Part shown: one piece after another, positions 7,662 through 15,073 of the stretch | Layout of the letters: every line of letters starts with the position of its first letter | Position numbering within the stretch: the first letter of the stretch is position 1 | NCBI GenBank assembly: GCA_964404605.1 | Contig: CAYOKT010000055.1 | Span: 1-19,169 of the forward strand | Source: CAYOKT01 sp964404605 | GTDB taxonomy: Bacteria; Electryoneota; Electryoneia; Electryoneales; Electryoneaceae | Reading direction: 5' to 3' | Length of the DNA stretch: 19,169 nucleotides | Program-made: the position numbers and the translations under genes | The notes under the pieces: model-generated | Told to the model about the DNA's origin: nothing | What the model saw: the letters and a program-made list of their open reading frames with translations, nothing else | Database searches by the model: none

Positions 7662-8024
7662 ATGCGTTACTGCCCTGCTTGCAAGACCGATTACGACGAG
7701 GACGTGTTCGAGTGCGCCTCCTGCGGAGGTCCGCTGGTGGAGGGCTCCGCCCGTGATGCCTTCGAGGAGGTCGACGAGGACTCCTGGGTGGAGCTGGATC
7801 CCCTGAGTTCACTAGCCCATGCGAAATTGGTGCTGGAAGCGCTCGAGGAAGAAGAGATTCCCTGTTATATCGAGGCATATTACAGCGGTTCCGGGTTGGA
7901 GAGTTTCGCGGCGAACATCCTGGTGCCGGACAGCGTTTACGAACATGCACTTGAGATCCAGCAGGGCATGGCGCCGCCCGCGGACGATGATCTCCTGCTG
8001 GATCCCGACGCGGATGACTATTGA
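7662..8024 (+). CDS. Zinc-ribbon plus DUF2007-type protein
   Basis: This small acidic 120-aa cytoplasmic protein begins with a CxxC...CxxC zinc ribbon (C4, C7, C18, C21). It continues into a DUF2007-like segment at about 48-105 (AHAKLVLEALEEEEIPCYIEA, later ILVPDSVYEHALEIQ). DUF2007 is a ferredoxin-like fold named as a putative signal-transducing domain, without a proven function. The tail is Asp-rich (about 107-119). The start lies 19 bp after the M1-like stop codon and has only a weak ribosome-binding site, consistent with translation within an operon. I see no partner that fixes its role. Confidence 0.75.
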   Translation: MRYCPACKTDYDEDVFECASCGGPLVEGSARDAFEEVDEDSWVELDPLSSLAHAKLVLEALEEEEIPCYIEAYYSGSGLESFAANILVPDSVYEHALEIQQGMAPPADDDLLLDPDADDY

Positions 8025-8059
8025 TTCCGCCACGCGGGAGGGGAAGCTTCGTTTCCGCC

Positions 8060-8082
8060 GCCGCCGGTTTCACTCCGGCGGC
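8060..8082 (+). promoter_or_regulatory. GC-rich hairpin upstream of enolase
   Basis: GCCGCCGG at 8060-8067 pairs exactly with CCGGCGGC at 8075-8082 across a 7-base loop, in the 81-bp gap before enolase. No T-run follows, so a classic intrinsic terminator is unlikely. It could attenuate read-through, protect a processed eno mRNA 5' end, or have no role. Confidence 0.5.
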
Positions 8083-8105
8083 AGCCTAACAGGGGGAGTC
8101 CATCG

Positions 8106-9380
8106 ATGACCGAAATCCAGGATATTTTCGCGAGGGAAGTCCTCGACAGCCGCGGCAATCCCACCGTCGAAGTCGAGGTGATCCTCTCCAGCGGCGCGTT
8201 CGGAAGGGCGATCGTCCCCTCGGGCGCATCCACGGGGGAACACGAGGCGATCGAGCTGCGCGACAACGATAAGAGCCGTTTCCTCGGAAAAGGCGTGAGC
8301 ATGGCGGTGGAGAACGTGAACACGGTCATCGCCCCCCGCCTGATCGGTCGCGACGCCCTCGAACAGGCCGCCATCGACAAGCTGATGATCGAGCTGGACG
8401 GCACCCCGAACAAGGCGAAGCTCGGGGCCAACGCCATCCTCGGCGTCTCGCTCGCCGTCTGCCGCGCCGCCGCCGAGGTGCTGGAGATGCCGCTCTACCG
8501 TTACATCGGCGGGACCGGCGCGCACGTGATACCCGTGCCGATGATGAACATCCTCAACGGCGGGCAGCACGCGGACAACACGGTCGACATCCAGGAATTC
8601 ATGATCGTCCCGAGGGGCGCCCCCTCGTTCCGCGAAGGACTGCGCTGGGGATCGGAAGTCTTTCACAACCTGAAGAAGGTGCTGAAGACCAGGGGGCTGA
8701 GCACCGCGGTCGGCGATGAGGGCGGCTTCGCTCCGAACCTGAAGACGAACGAAGAGGCCTTCGAAGCGATCCTCGAGGCGATTGAGGCCGCGGGATACAA
8801 GGCCGGTGAGGAGGTCGCCCTCGCCATCGATTCCGCGGCCAACTCGTTCTACGATGCGGACAAGGGGCTGTATGTCCTCTCGGGCGAGGGCCGGGAGTTC
8901 GATGCGGACGCGCTGATCGACCTCTACACGGCCTGGTGCGACAAGTTCCCCATCATCAGCCTCGAGGACCCGCTGGACGAAAACGACTGGGAGGGCTGGG
9001 CGCGGATGACCGGGAAGCTGGGCGGCCGCGTGCAGATCGTCGGGGACGACATCTTCGTGACGAACACCGAGCGCATCGCCCGCGGCATCCGCGAAGGGGT
9101 CGCGAACAGCGTGCTGATCAAGGTGAACCAGATCGGCACGTTGAGCGAAACCCTCGCGGCGATCACCATGGCGACCCGGGCGGGATACACGACGGTCGTT
9201 TCGCACCGCAGCGGGGAGACCGAAGACACGACCATCGCCGACCTCGCCGTGGCGATGAACACCGGCCAGATCAAGACCGGGAGCCTCTCCCGCACGGATC
9301 GCATCGCCAAGTACAACCAGCTTCTGCGTATCGAGGAGGATCTCGGCGACGCGGCCGTGTACGGCCTTGCCCGACCCTGA
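8106..9380 (+). CDS. eno: Enolase (phosphopyruvate hydratase)
   Basis: This 424-aa glycolytic enolase interconverts 2-phosphoglycerate and phosphoenolpyruvate with Mg2+ in the cytoplasm. The N-terminus has the family landmarks REVLDSRGNPTVEVEV and SGASTGEHEA. Catalytic and metal residues are in place: E205 in GDEGGF, D242, E287 in SLEDPLDENDW, D314 in GDDIFVTN, and K339 in LIKVNQIGTLSET. SHRSGETEDTTIADLAV follows. Length is normal for the family. AGGGGGAG at 8091-8098 gives an ideally spaced ribosome-binding site. FtsB starts only 3 bp after the stop codon, a neighbour arrangement seen in many bacteria. The gene looks intact. Confidence 0.98.
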   Translation: MTEIQDIFAREVLDSRGNPTVEVEVILSSGAFGRAIVPSGASTGEHEAIELRDNDKSRFLGKGVSMAVENVNTVIAPRLIGRDALEQAAIDKLMIELDGTPNKAKLGANAILGVSLAVCRAAAEVLEMPLYRYIGGTGAHVIPVPMMNILNGGQHADNTVDIQEFMIVPRGAPSFREGLRWGSEVFHNLKKVLKTRGLSTAVGDEGGFAPNLKTNEEAFEAILEAIEAAGYKAGEEVALAIDSAANSFYDADKGLYVLSGEGREFDADALIDLYTAWCDKFPIISLEDPLDENDWEGWARMTGKLGGRVQIVGDDIFVTNTERIARGIREGVANSVLIKVNQIGTLSETLAAITMATRAGYTTVVSHRSGETEDTTIADLAVAMNTGQIKTGSLSRTDRIAKYNQLLRIEEDLGDAAVYGLARP

Positions 9381-9383
9381 GGG

Positions 9384-9740
9384 ATGAGCCGTAACCCCTT
9401 TCCCGGCGTTGCCCGCCGCTGGTGGCTGATGCTGCTCATCGCCGGCGCGCTGGTGCTGGCGGGATACGTGATCTTCGGCAAGGAGGGGGGCGTCATCCGC
9501 GTCATCGAGCTGCGGCGGGAGCGGGATCGGCTGCAACTCGAGGTCGACCGGCTGAAGGCGGAAAAGGTCCGGCTGGAGAGCCAGATCGAGCAGCTCGAAC
9601 GGCAGGAACCGATGGTGATCGAGGGTGAGGCGCGACGCAAAGGCCTGGTGAGGGAAGGTGAACAGGTCTATCGCCTGCGTTACCAGGCAGTACCGGATTC
9701 GACAAAACGGGAGGCACCCGGAAAACCCGGGGACCGATAA
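9384..9740 (+). CDS. ftsB: FtsB/DivIC-type septum formation initiator protein
   Basis: This 118-aa bitopic protein has a short basic N-terminus, one membrane helix (about 13-31) and a long Leu/Glu/Arg-rich coiled coil (about 38-75), the architecture of FtsB/DivIC. It ends with a region including EGEARRKGLVREGEQVYRLRY, matching the usual 'A+e..gmv+pgE.vy' family pattern. FtsB forms a complex with FtsL and FtsQ and activates septal peptidoglycan synthesis by FtsWI. Position directly after enolase supports the call. The start is separated from the eno stop by 3 bp, so expression is probably coupled. Primary sequence conservation in this family is low, so identification rests on architecture and context. 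Confidence 0.85.
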   Translation: MSRNPFPGVARRWWLMLLIAGALVLAGYVIFGKEGGVIRVIELRRERDRLQLEVDRLKAEKVRLESQIEQLERQEPMVIEGEARRKGLVREGEQVYRLRYQAVPDSTKREAPGKPGDR

Positions 9741-9742
9741 GT

Positions 9743-10510
9743 ATGTCCATGTATGATGAACTCGCCGCCAAGTATGACATGATGATCCGCTGGAAAACGC
9801 GGCTCGAGCGAGAGACGCCCTTCTTCCAGCGGCTGTTCACCGAGAAGCGCGTGCAGCGTGTCCTCGATCTCGCCTGCGGGACGGGCCATCACGCCCGCCT
9901 GTTCCACAAGTGGGGCTGCGACGTGATCGGAGTGGACCCCTCCCCCGCCCTGCTCCAGCTCGCGCGGGAGGGACTCGAGGAAGAGGACGACTCCCTCCGG
10001 TTCATCGAGGCGGACTATCTCACGTTCCCGGAAGTGGTCGAGGGACCGTTCGATGTCGTCCTCAGCCTGGGCAACTCTCTCCCGCACCTGCAGAGCGCCG
10101 ACGAGCTGAAGCGCACGATGGAAAACGTGAACAGCGTCCTCGCACCCGGCGGCAGCTTCGTCTTCCAGAACCGGAACTACGACCGTCTGCTCAAGTCGCG
10201 CGAGCGCTTTCTCCTGCCCACCACGCAGCGTTCGGCGGATGTGGAGCAGATCTTCTTCCGCTTCAACGATTTCGAGGGGGACAAGGTCCGGTTCAACGTG
10301 GTGCACTTCACGCGGGTCGGGGAGGGCTGGATCCACGAAGTCTATTCCACCGAACTCAGCCCCTGGCGGCGAGCCGACCTGGAAGCGGCGATCAAGGAAG
10401 CGGGATTCGGCGCCATACACCTCTACGGAGACTTCTCCGGCACTCCCTTCGACGAAGAGACCTCCACGGATATCATCGGGCTCGCGCGCCGCGCGGCGGA
10501 GAACGGCTGA
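9743..10510 (+). CDS. Class I SAM-dependent methyltransferase
   Basis: This 255-aa cytoplasmic Rossmann-fold methyltransferase has motif I LDLACGTG at 41-48 and the acidic SAM-ribose residue in VIGVDPS (D65). A motif resembling post-I/II follows (FIEADYLTF, then FDVVLSLGNSLPHL). The N-terminal start MSMYDELAAKYD is typical of small-molecule or ubiquinone/menaquinone-like methyltransferase families. The substrate cannot be read from the sequence. The start is 2 bp after the ftsB stop codon, and an alternative ATG lies two codons downstream. Neighbours suggest co-expression with envelope and glycolytic functions, but no specific partner is identified. Confidence 0.85.
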   Translation: MSMYDELAAKYDMMIRWKTRLERETPFFQRLFTEKRVQRVLDLACGTGHHARLFHKWGCDVIGVDPSPALLQLAREGLEEEDDSLRFIEADYLTFPEVVEGPFDVVLSLGNSLPHLQSADELKRTMENVNSVLAPGGSFVFQNRNYDRLLKSRERFLLPTTQRSADVEQIFFRFNDFEGDKVRFNVVHFTRVGEGWIHEVYSTELSPWRRADLEAAIKEAGFGAIHLYGDFSGTPFDEETSTDIIGLARRAAENG

Positions 10511-10568
10511 CCCGTCCGCCCGGCGCTTCACCCGTTCGCCGACCGGGACAACCCAAGGAAACAACACG

Positions 10569-11873
10569 ATGAAACTCGCGGTAGTCGGCACCGGTTACGT
10601 GGGACTCGTGGCCGGGGCCTGTTTCGCCAGCACGGGAAACCATGTCACCTGTGTGGACATCGACAGGAGAAAGATCGAGCACCTGCGGCAGGGGGAGATC
10701 CCGATCTACGAGCCGGGCCTCGAATCCCTCGTCCACGACGGGCTCGAGAAGGGCCGGTTGGCCTTCTCGACGGACCTGGCGGAAGCTGTGCGTGGAAGCG
10801 AAGTGATTTTCATCGCCGTCGGCACACCTCCCAACGAGGACGGCAGCGCGGACCTGCAACACGTCCTCGATGTCGCCGCGGGAATCGGCGAGTCGATGAA
10901 CGGCTTCAAGGTGATCGTCGACAAGAGCACCGTCCCCGTCGGCACGGCGGAAAAGGTGAGCGAGGTGATACGTTCGAAGACCGGCGGGGAGTTCGCCGTC
11001 GTCTCCAACCCGGAGTTCCTGAAAGAGGGGGCGGCGGTCAGCGACTTCCTGAAACCCGACCGGGTTATCATCGGGACCGATGATGAGCGAGCGCGGGAGA
11101 TCATGACCCGCCTCTACCGCCCGTTCCTCCGCACCGGCCACCCGATCATCCACATGGACATCGTCTCGGCGGAGTTGACGAAATACGCCGCCAACGCCTT
11201 CCTGGCGATGAAGATCTCCTTCATGAACGAGATGGCCAGGCTCTGTGAAGCGGCCGGAGCGGACATCGACAGCATCCGTCACGGCATCGGCTCCGATCCA
11301 CGCATCGGGCGCAGCTTTCTCTTCGCCGGCGCCGGGTACGGCGGTTCCTGCTTCCCGAAGGACGTGCGCGCCATTCTCCGCACCGCGAAGGAGTTCGGTG
11401 TGCAGCTCTCCCTCATCGAACAGACGCACCTGATCAACGAGCGGCAGAAGAACGTCCTCTTCGAGAAGATCATGCGGCATTATGACGGTGCGATCGGCGG
11501 AAAAAGGTTCGCCGTGTGGGGCCTCTCCTTCAAGCCGAACACGGATGACATGCGCGAGGCGCCCTCGATCGAACTCATCGAGGCGCTGCTCGGGGAAGGC
11601 GCGGAGGTGAGCGCTTATGACCCCGCCGCGATCGAGACCGCGAAGGGAGTGTTCGGCGACCGCATCACTTATGCCGGAAACGAGTACGAGGCGATGGACG
11701 GCGCGGACGCCCTGTGCGTGGTCACCGAATGGAACGACTTCCGCACGCCGGATTTCGACCACATCGCAGGGTCCCTGCGCGACCGCGTCCTCTTCGACGG
11801 GCGCAACCTGTACGACCCGGCCTACGTCCGGGAGAAGGGGCTGCGGTACTACGGCATCGGAAAGCGTACGTGA
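10569..11873 (+). CDS. ugd: UDP-glucose 6-dehydrogenase
   Basis: This 434-aa enzyme of the UDP-glucose/GDP-mannose dehydrogenase family oxidises UDP-glucose twice with NAD+ to UDP-glucuronate, a precursor for surface polysaccharide or lipid modification. The NAD-binding motif GTGYVGLV is at the N-terminus. The ribose-binding acidic residue lies in TCVDIDRRK, and PIYEPGLE follows. The catalytic cysteine is C261 in GAGYGGSCFPKD. The C-terminal UDP-binding domain includes FAVWGLSFKPNTDDMREAPS. AAGGAA lies before the ATG at 10569, 58 bp after the methyltransferase. A terminator follows the stop codon. No glycosyltransferase is nearby, so the glucuronate sink is unknown. A GDP-mannose dehydrogenase cannot be fully excluded but fits less well. 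Confidence 0.93.
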   Translation: MKLAVVGTGYVGLVAGACFASTGNHVTCVDIDRRKIEHLRQGEIPIYEPGLESLVHDGLEKGRLAFSTDLAEAVRGSEVIFIAVGTPPNEDGSADLQHVLDVAAGIGESMNGFKVIVDKSTVPVGTAEKVSEVIRSKTGGEFAVVSNPEFLKEGAAVSDFLKPDRVIIGTDDERAREIMTRLYRPFLRTGHPIIHMDIVSAELTKYAANAFLAMKISFMNEMARLCEAAGADIDSIRHGIGSDPRIGRSFLFAGAGYGGSCFPKDVRAILRTAKEFGVQLSLIEQTHLINERQKNVLFEKIMRHYDGAIGGKRFAVWGLSFKPNTDDMREAPSIELIEALLGEGAEVSAYDPAAIETAKGVFGDRITYAGNEYEAMDGADALCVVTEWNDFRTPDFDHIAGSLRDRVLFDGRNLYDPAYVREKGLRYYGIGKRT

Positions 11874-11897
11874 GGGGGTTTCCCCCGTGAACCATGC

Positions 11898-11927
11898 GCC
11901 GTTCTCCCCGGGGGACGGCGTGTTTTT
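11898..11927 (+). terminator. Intrinsic terminator after ugd
   Basis: GCCGT at 11898-11902 pairs with ACGGC at 11915-11919, and CCCC pairs with GGGG inside after a three-base bulge. TTTTT follows at 11923-11927. A second small hairpin, GGGGG-TTT-CCCCC, lies just upstream, immediately after the ugd stop codon. Together they probably end the 4700-11873 transcript and separate it from lutABC. Confidence 0.62.
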
Positions 11928-11971
11928 GTATCTTCCCAAACCGTTTATCGGCCGGCTGCAACGAGGAAGAA

Positions 11972-12712
11972 ATGGCTCCCCCGCGGAAGGTGCACCTCTT
12001 CATCCCCTGTTTCGTGGACCAGGTCTATCCCCAGACCGGCCTCGCCGCCCTGAAACTGCTGCGAGCCGCGGGGTGCGAGGTCATCTACCCGCGCGGCCAG
12101 ACCTGCTGCGGCCAACCGGCGTTCAACTCCGGGTACGCCGGGGAGGCCGCCGACCTCGCGGAACGGTTCATCCGGCTCTTCCGGGATGCGGAAGCGGTGG
12201 TCGCGCCTTCCGCGAGCTGCATCGCGATGGTCCGCGTGCATTATGGAGACCTCCCCCTCGCCCCGGAGATCCGGGAGGAGTACGAATCCCTGCGGGAACG
12301 TGTCTTCGAACTGAGCGAATACCTCGTCGACCGGTTGGGCGTCACGGACTTCGGCGCCCGCTTCCCCGGCCGGGTCGCCTACCACGCCTCCTGCCACGGC
12401 CTGCGCGAACTGGGTATCCTGCGCCAGCCGATGGAGTTGCTCCGCAAGGTGGAGGGGCTTGAGCTGGTGGAGCCCGACGACCGGCACCTCTGCTGCGGGT
12501 TCGGCGGGACCTTCGCCGCCAAGTTCTCCTCCCTCTCCGCGGCCATCGGCGAGGACAAGATCGAGGCGCTGGTGCGCACCGGCGCGGAGGTTGTCACCGC
12601 GACCGATGATTCCTGCCTGATGCACCTCGGCGGGATGCTCTCCCGGCGCAAGGTGCCGATACGCCCCCTCCATTACGCCCGCATCCTCGCGGGCGGGGAG
12701 GCGCTCGCATGA
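11972..12712 (+). CDS. lutA: L-lactate utilisation protein LutA (CCG-domain Fe-S oxidoreductase)
   Basis: This 246-aa protein contains two CCG domains, the cysteine-rich module shared with heterodisulfide reductase B and glycolate oxidase subunit F. The first set is C13, CCG at 45-47 and C83. The second is C141 (YHASCHG), CCG at 174-176 (CCGFGGTF) and C215 (DDSC). These modules bind Fe-S clusters. With LutB and LutC it forms the complex that oxidises L-lactate to pyruvate and feeds electrons to the respiratory chain. The ATG at 11972 has GAGGAAGA directly upstream; the open frame begins earlier, at 11894, but that segment overlaps the terminator. The stop overlaps the lutB start as ATGA. Confidence 0.92.
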   Translation: MAPPRKVHLFIPCFVDQVYPQTGLAALKLLRAAGCEVIYPRGQTCCGQPAFNSGYAGEAADLAERFIRLFRDAEAVVAPSASCIAMVRVHYGDLPLAPEIREEYESLRERVFELSEYLVDRLGVTDFGARFPGRVAYHASCHGLRELGILRQPMELLRKVEGLELVEPDDRHLCCGFGGTFAAKFSSLSAAIGEDKIEALVRTGAEVVTATDDSCLMHLGGMLSRRKVPIRPLHYARILAGGEALA

Positions 12713-14112
12713 GACACGCCTCCTCCCCTCGGCGGATGAAAGCCGAAATCCGGCGGACCCTGCGCCGCCGCCCGGGTGGACCACTTCCGTACAAGGTCAA
12801 CACGCGCAAAGCGGTGCGGGCGAGGGATGCTCGGGCTGCGGAGTGGCCCGATTTCGAGGACCGCCGGGCCGAGGCCACCCTCCGGCGGCAGGAGGTGATC
12901 GACCGGCTCGACGAGCTGCACCGGATGCTGCGTGACAAGTGGCGGCACAGCGGCATCGTGGTCCACGAGGCCCGCGACGTCGAAGCCGCCCGCCAGGCTG
13001 TCCTGCAGATTGTGCGGAACGCGGGCGCGGACCGCCTGATGAAATCGAAAACGATGCTCAGCGAGGAGATCGAGCTGAACGGTTTTCTCGCGGAGCACGG
13101 CATCGCGGCCGTCGAAACCGACCTCGGCGAATACATCGTGCAGCTTCGCGGCGAGACCCCCAGCCACATCACGATGCCCGCGATGCACCTCGACCGGCGG
13201 GATATCGGCCGGCTCTTCGCAGAGAAGCTGGGGACGGAGTACACCGAGGAACCGCCGGCCCTGACACGGATCGCGCGGTCCGTGCTCCGCCGCCAGTTCC
13301 TCGAAGCGGAGGTGGGACTCATCGGGGTTAACTTCGCGGTCGCCGAGACCGGCCACATCGCCACGGTGACCAACGAGGGCAACGGGCGGATGATGGGCAC
13401 GCTGCCGCGCGTGGTCATCGCGCTGATGGGGCGGGAACGGGTGACACGGTCCCTCGCCGACCTAGGCCTGCTCTGGCAACTCCTCGCGCGCAGCGCCACC
13501 GGCCAGCGGGCCACCGTGTACCTGAATCTCCTCGGCGGTCCCTCGCCCGGCGGATCGCGGCCCGACGAGGTGCATGTCATCGTCGTGGACAACGGCCGGA
13601 AACAGCTCGAGGACGACGCGGAACTGCGCGAGGTGCTGCGCTGTATCCGTTGCGGGGCCTGCCTGAACGCCTGCCCGGTGTACCAGCAGGTCGGAGGACA
13701 CCCCTACGGCGGCACCTACCCGGGACCGCTTGGGGCGGTGCTCACGCCAGCATTGCGCGGCATCCGCGAGGCGCCCGATCACCCCTTCGCCAGCAGCCTG
13801 TGCGGATCGTGCGAGGAGATCTGCCCGATGTCGATCCCGCTGCCGAAAATGCTCCTCGCGCTGCGTCAGCGGAGCGTGCAGCAACGCGGAATGGACCCCG
13901 AGCGAACCGCCTGGCGCCTGTTCCGCGACGTGATGAGCGATGAGAAACGGTACGAGCGGGCCGCCGCCCTCGCCCGCACCGTGCAGCATGTCCTCCCCGA
14001 ACGGCTCTTCGTCATCCCCGGCTGGACGAACCACCGGGACGCCCCGAAGCTCGCCCCCCGTCCCTTCCGCGACCTGATCGACGATTCAAGCAGCGAGGGA
14101 GGGGTGAAATGA
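12709..14112 (+). CDS. lutB: L-lactate utilisation protein LutB (LUD domain plus Fe-S ferredoxin domain)
   Basis: This 467-aa Fe-S protein is the central subunit of LutABC. An N-terminal LUD domain spans about 60-300 (landmarks SKTMLSEEIELN, ETDLGEYIVQL, ETGHIATVTNEGNGRM). It is followed by ferredoxin-type cluster motifs: C312-x2-C315-x2-C318-x3-C322-P and C365-x2-C368-x3-C372-P, as usual in LutB. The C-terminal segment matches the family's cap region (GWTNHRDAPKLAPRPFRDL). Length is close to the family norm. It overlaps lutA by 4 bp and lutC by 4 bp (ATGA at both junctions), so the three are translationally coupled. No lactate permease or LutR/LldR-type regulator is present in the window. 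Confidence 0.93.
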   Translation: MRHASSPRRMKAEIRRTLRRRPGGPLPYKVNTRKAVRARDARAAEWPDFEDRRAEATLRRQEVIDRLDELHRMLRDKWRHSGIVVHEARDVEAARQAVLQIVRNAGADRLMKSKTMLSEEIELNGFLAEHGIAAVETDLGEYIVQLRGETPSHITMPAMHLDRRDIGRLFAEKLGTEYTEEPPALTRIARSVLRRQFLEAEVGLIGVNFAVAETGHIATVTNEGNGRMMGTLPRVVIALMGRERVTRSLADLGLLWQLLARSATGQRATVYLNLLGGPSPGGSRPDEVHVIVVDNGRKQLEDDAELREVLRCIRCGACLNACPVYQQVGGHPYGGTYPGPLGAVLTPALRGIREAPDHPFASSLCGSCEEICPMSIPLPKMLLALRQRSVQQRGMDPERTAWRLFRDVMSDEKRYERAAALARTVQHVLPERLFVIPGWTNHRDAPKLAPRPFRDLIDDSSSEGGVK

Positions 14113-14678
14113 ACGCCGCGGATCTCATGGGGCGGCTGTCACGCGCGCTGGCCGACGTGGATGCCGAATGCCACCCGGTCCCGGCGGACGGTGCGGCGAG
14201 CCGCATCGCCGCGTGGCTGGGCGGGCAGGAGGTCCGGACGGCGGCCCTGACGACCGAACCCCTCTGGGAGGCGCTGCAACTGCCGGAAACGTTGAAGGCG
14301 GGCGGGCTGGAGGTGATTTCCCCGCCGGCCCCCGACGCCGCGCGGGAGACGATCGACCGGTGGCGGGCCGAACTGGCCGGGGCGGACGCGGGGATCACCT
14401 CCGCCCTGGGCATCGCCGCCGAAACCGGCTCCGCCCTGCTCCCCGCCCTCCTGCCCGACCAGCGGGCGGTCAGCCTCCTGCCGGACCTGCACCTGATCGT
14501 GATCCCGGAGGAGCGCGTGGTGGAGGACATCGCAGGACTGATGCGGCTCTTCACCGGCACCGGGGACGCCGGGGGAAACGCAGTCATCGTCACCGGACCC
14601 AGCCGGACGGCGGACATCGAAAAGGAACTCGTCCTCGGGGTGCACGGCCCGAGGAGGGTGGCCGTGTTCGTTCTGCAA
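14109..14678 (+). CDS. lutC: L-lactate utilisation protein LutC (LUD domain), 3' end in assembly gap
   Basis: The first 190 residues of a LutC-type LUD-domain protein are visible. Landmarks are GITSALGIAAETGSALL, LLPDLHLIVIPEERVVEDI, and near the end TGPSRTADIEKELVLGVHGP followed by RRVAVFVLQ. In LutC proteins this last block lies within about ten residues of the C-terminus, so probably only a few codons and the stop are missing, inside the N run that starts at 14679. The ATG overlaps the lutB stop by 4 bp. The open frame after the gap should not be read as part of this protein, because the gap length is a placeholder. Confidence 0.88.
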
Positions 14679-14778
14679 NNNNNNNNNNNNNNNNNNNNNN
14701 NNNNNNNNNNNNNNNNNNNNNNNNNNNNNNNNNNNNNNNNNNNNNNNNNNNNNNNNNNNNNNNNNNNNNNNNNNNNNN
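14679..14778. other. Assembly gap (100 N)
   Basis: Exactly 100 N bases interrupt the sequence at the 3' end of lutC. The round number suggests a default scaffold gap, so the true distance and any content are unknown. The right flank is rich in palindromes, which could explain why assembly failed there. Confidence 0.99.
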
Positions 14779-14975
14779 GTCCGCAGTGGTTCCAAGATGC
14801 AGCCTGGCACGCCGAAGCGGCGCGCAGGCGGCTCCCTCCTTCACCTTCAGGTGTCCCCCGGGACTTGCCCGCCGCGGCGGGTGAAGTCGCTCCCGGGCCA
14901 CGCACTGCACCGCGGCGTGGCGCTCCCAAGCTACCACGGGGGCGGCCCTGTCAGCTCCGATGATAGGGTACAAAG
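14779..14975. repeat. Cluster of GC-rich palindromes right of the gap
   Basis: No coding sequence is supported between the gap and the M23 gene stop at 15074 (295 bases). The segment holds CACCT-TC-AGGTG (14842-14853), a perfect 14-bp palindrome at 14868-14881 (CCCGCCGCGGCGGG), and outer CCCGGGACTT (14857-14866) facing AAGTC-gct-CCCGGG (14884-14897). The GCGGCGTGGC and CGCTCCC words around 14911-14925 recur near 17611-17630. The organisation is that of nested extragenic palindromes related to the elements at 56-105 and 18984-19003. Confidence 0.6.
14940..14969. repeat. 30-bp inverted repeat, left arm
   Basis: Its reverse complement matches 17511-17540 at 27 of 30 positions, with a perfect 20-bp core at 14944-14963 (GGCCCTGTCAGCTCCGATGA). 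The two arms bracket the minus-strand M23, MshEN-like and SPOR genes. No transposase or target-site duplication is evident. Confidence 0.7.
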
Positions 14976-14978
14976 TCA

Positions 14979-15013
14979 AGAAACCCTGCCGTCAAAGCCG
15001 GCAGGGCCACACG
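14979..15013 (-). terminator. Intrinsic terminator after the M23 gene; dispersed repeat copy 2
   Basis: On the minus strand CCCTGCCG (rc of 14999-15006) pairs perfectly with CGGCAGGG (rc of 14984-14991) around a 7-base loop and is followed by TTTCTT. It lies about 70 bp beyond the M23 stop codon. Bases 14986-15013 match 1-28 of the window at 27 of 28 positions, so the hairpin belongs to a repeated unit. Confidence 0.62.
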
Positions 15014-15073
15014 CAAAATCACGCACTATAACAACGAGATACAGCGATCGTCAAACACTTTACTTCAAGCCTG

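Noticed and set aside
8070..9536. 488-aa open frame on the minus strand opposite enolase and ftsB
   Set aside because: It is a shadow of enolase, which is certain on the plus strand; the translation is His/Arg/Asp-rich with no family features.
14779..14963. Continuation of lutC through the N run to a stop at 14963
   Set aside because: The gap length is arbitrary so the frame cannot be kept, the family ends near the gap, and the sequence after it is palindromic repeat.
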